A stretch of DNA of 64,000 bases from Ponticaulis sp. (lineage in GTDB: Bacteria > Pseudomonadota > Alphaproteobacteria > Caulobacterales > Hyphomonadaceae): NCBI GenBank assembly GCA_002692725.1, contig NZLU01000046.1, positions 531,747-595,746 of the forward strand, read 5' to 3'. The notes under the pieces are model-generated. The model was not told where the DNA came from, did no database searches, and worked only from the letters and a program-made list of their open reading frames with translations. Below, piece by piece: positions 63,875 through 64,000 of this stretch. The position numbers were made by a program, and so were the translations under genes. The stretch's first letter is position 1. Each line of letters begins with the position of its first letter.

Positions 63875-64000
63875 TTATTCGACAACCTTAGACACGACGC
63901 CCGAACCAACAGTCCGGCCACCTTCACGGATCGCGAAGCGGAGTTTTTCCTCCATTGCGACCGGCTGAATCAGCTCAACATTCAGCTTCACATTGTCGCC
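63875..64000 (-). CDS. tuf: Elongation factor Tu, C-terminal end (partial)
   Basis: The last 41 residues before the stop codon, read on the minus strand, match the EF-Tu C-terminus: [20 protein letters not shown], then [18 protein letters not shown]. The gene runs off the right edge. In most alphaproteobacteria tuf lies directly upstream of rpsJ; here about 5.9 kb separate them. Confidence 0.96.
   Translation of the reverse strand, partial: GDNVKLNVELIQPVAMEEKLRFAIREGGRTVGSGVVSKVVE

Noticed and set aside
1..64000. CRISPR array, insertion sequence, prophage or integrative element
   Set aside because: No regularly spaced repeats, transposase, integrase, or terminal repeats were seen. Gene content is typical core genome.

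Overview
The window looks like a chromosomal segment of a flagellated, aerobic alphaproteobacterium, probably from the Hyphomonadaceae/Maricaulales-Caulobacterales side. This is inferred from the C4-type 5-aminolevulinate synthase, an ATP12-family chaperone, DUF3126 beside cysE, a DUF6898-like protein beside hemA, MlaC and TorF-type proteins, CtrA-type boxes (TTAA-N7-TTAA) between divergent flagellar genes, and the order rpoA-rplQ-Deg protease-rarA-rluA. It is ordinary core genome: I see no insertion sequence, prophage, CRISPR array, tRNA or rRNA.

Layout. 0-6 kb: purQ, a TSUP permease, an acyl-CoA dehydrogenase, a PepSY membrane protein, a SoxR regulator divergent from a VOC-fold gene whose promoter carries a SoxR box, and an SDR. 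6-13 kb: an acidic mini-lipoprotein, an unrecognised membrane protein, hemA, two exported pentapeptide-repeat proteins, a thioesterase, a DUF2145 pair and a TerC protein. 13.7-17.6 kb: flgB-flgC-fliE divergent from fliO-fliP, plus a DUF697 membrane protein. 17.7-31 kb: metabolic and envelope genes (cysE, Nudix, queF, Ca/Na antiporter, MlaC, TorF porin, FeS photolyase, exported methyltransferase, thiolase, FKBP) and a clear VOC-lipoprotein pseudogene. 31-38 kb: a tightly overlapping minus-strand operon crcB-rluC-TPR/2OG oxygenase-HAD-ATP12-nitroreductase-QEGLA protein. 38-43 kb: a Cys-rich secreted protein, rluA, rarA and a Deg protease.

43.2-58 kb is the S10-spc-alpha ribosomal supercluster on the minus strand (rpsJ to rplQ with secY, adk and rpoA). 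It is cut into transcriptional blocks by strong hairpin/T-tract structures after adk, after rplQ and, unusually, between rplO and secY. A DUF6958-like gene and a good sigma70-type promoter sit between adk and rpsM. Ribosomal protein L4 carries a roughly 100-residue C-terminal extension with a helix-hairpin-helix-like segment. 58-63.8 kb, between rpsJ and the tuf fragment at the right edge, holds a lipoprotein, DUF167, a small membrane protein, a RimB-RimK-type fusion and a hybrid histidine kinase with a predicted periplasmic helical sensor.

No wholly new system is proven here. The candidates worth a second look are the L4 extension, the rplO-secY terminator, the locus inserted between tuf and rpsJ, the SoxR-controlled VOC gene, the unrecognised membrane protein at 6.7-7.6 kb, and the Cys-rich secreted protein at 37.8-39.4 kb.
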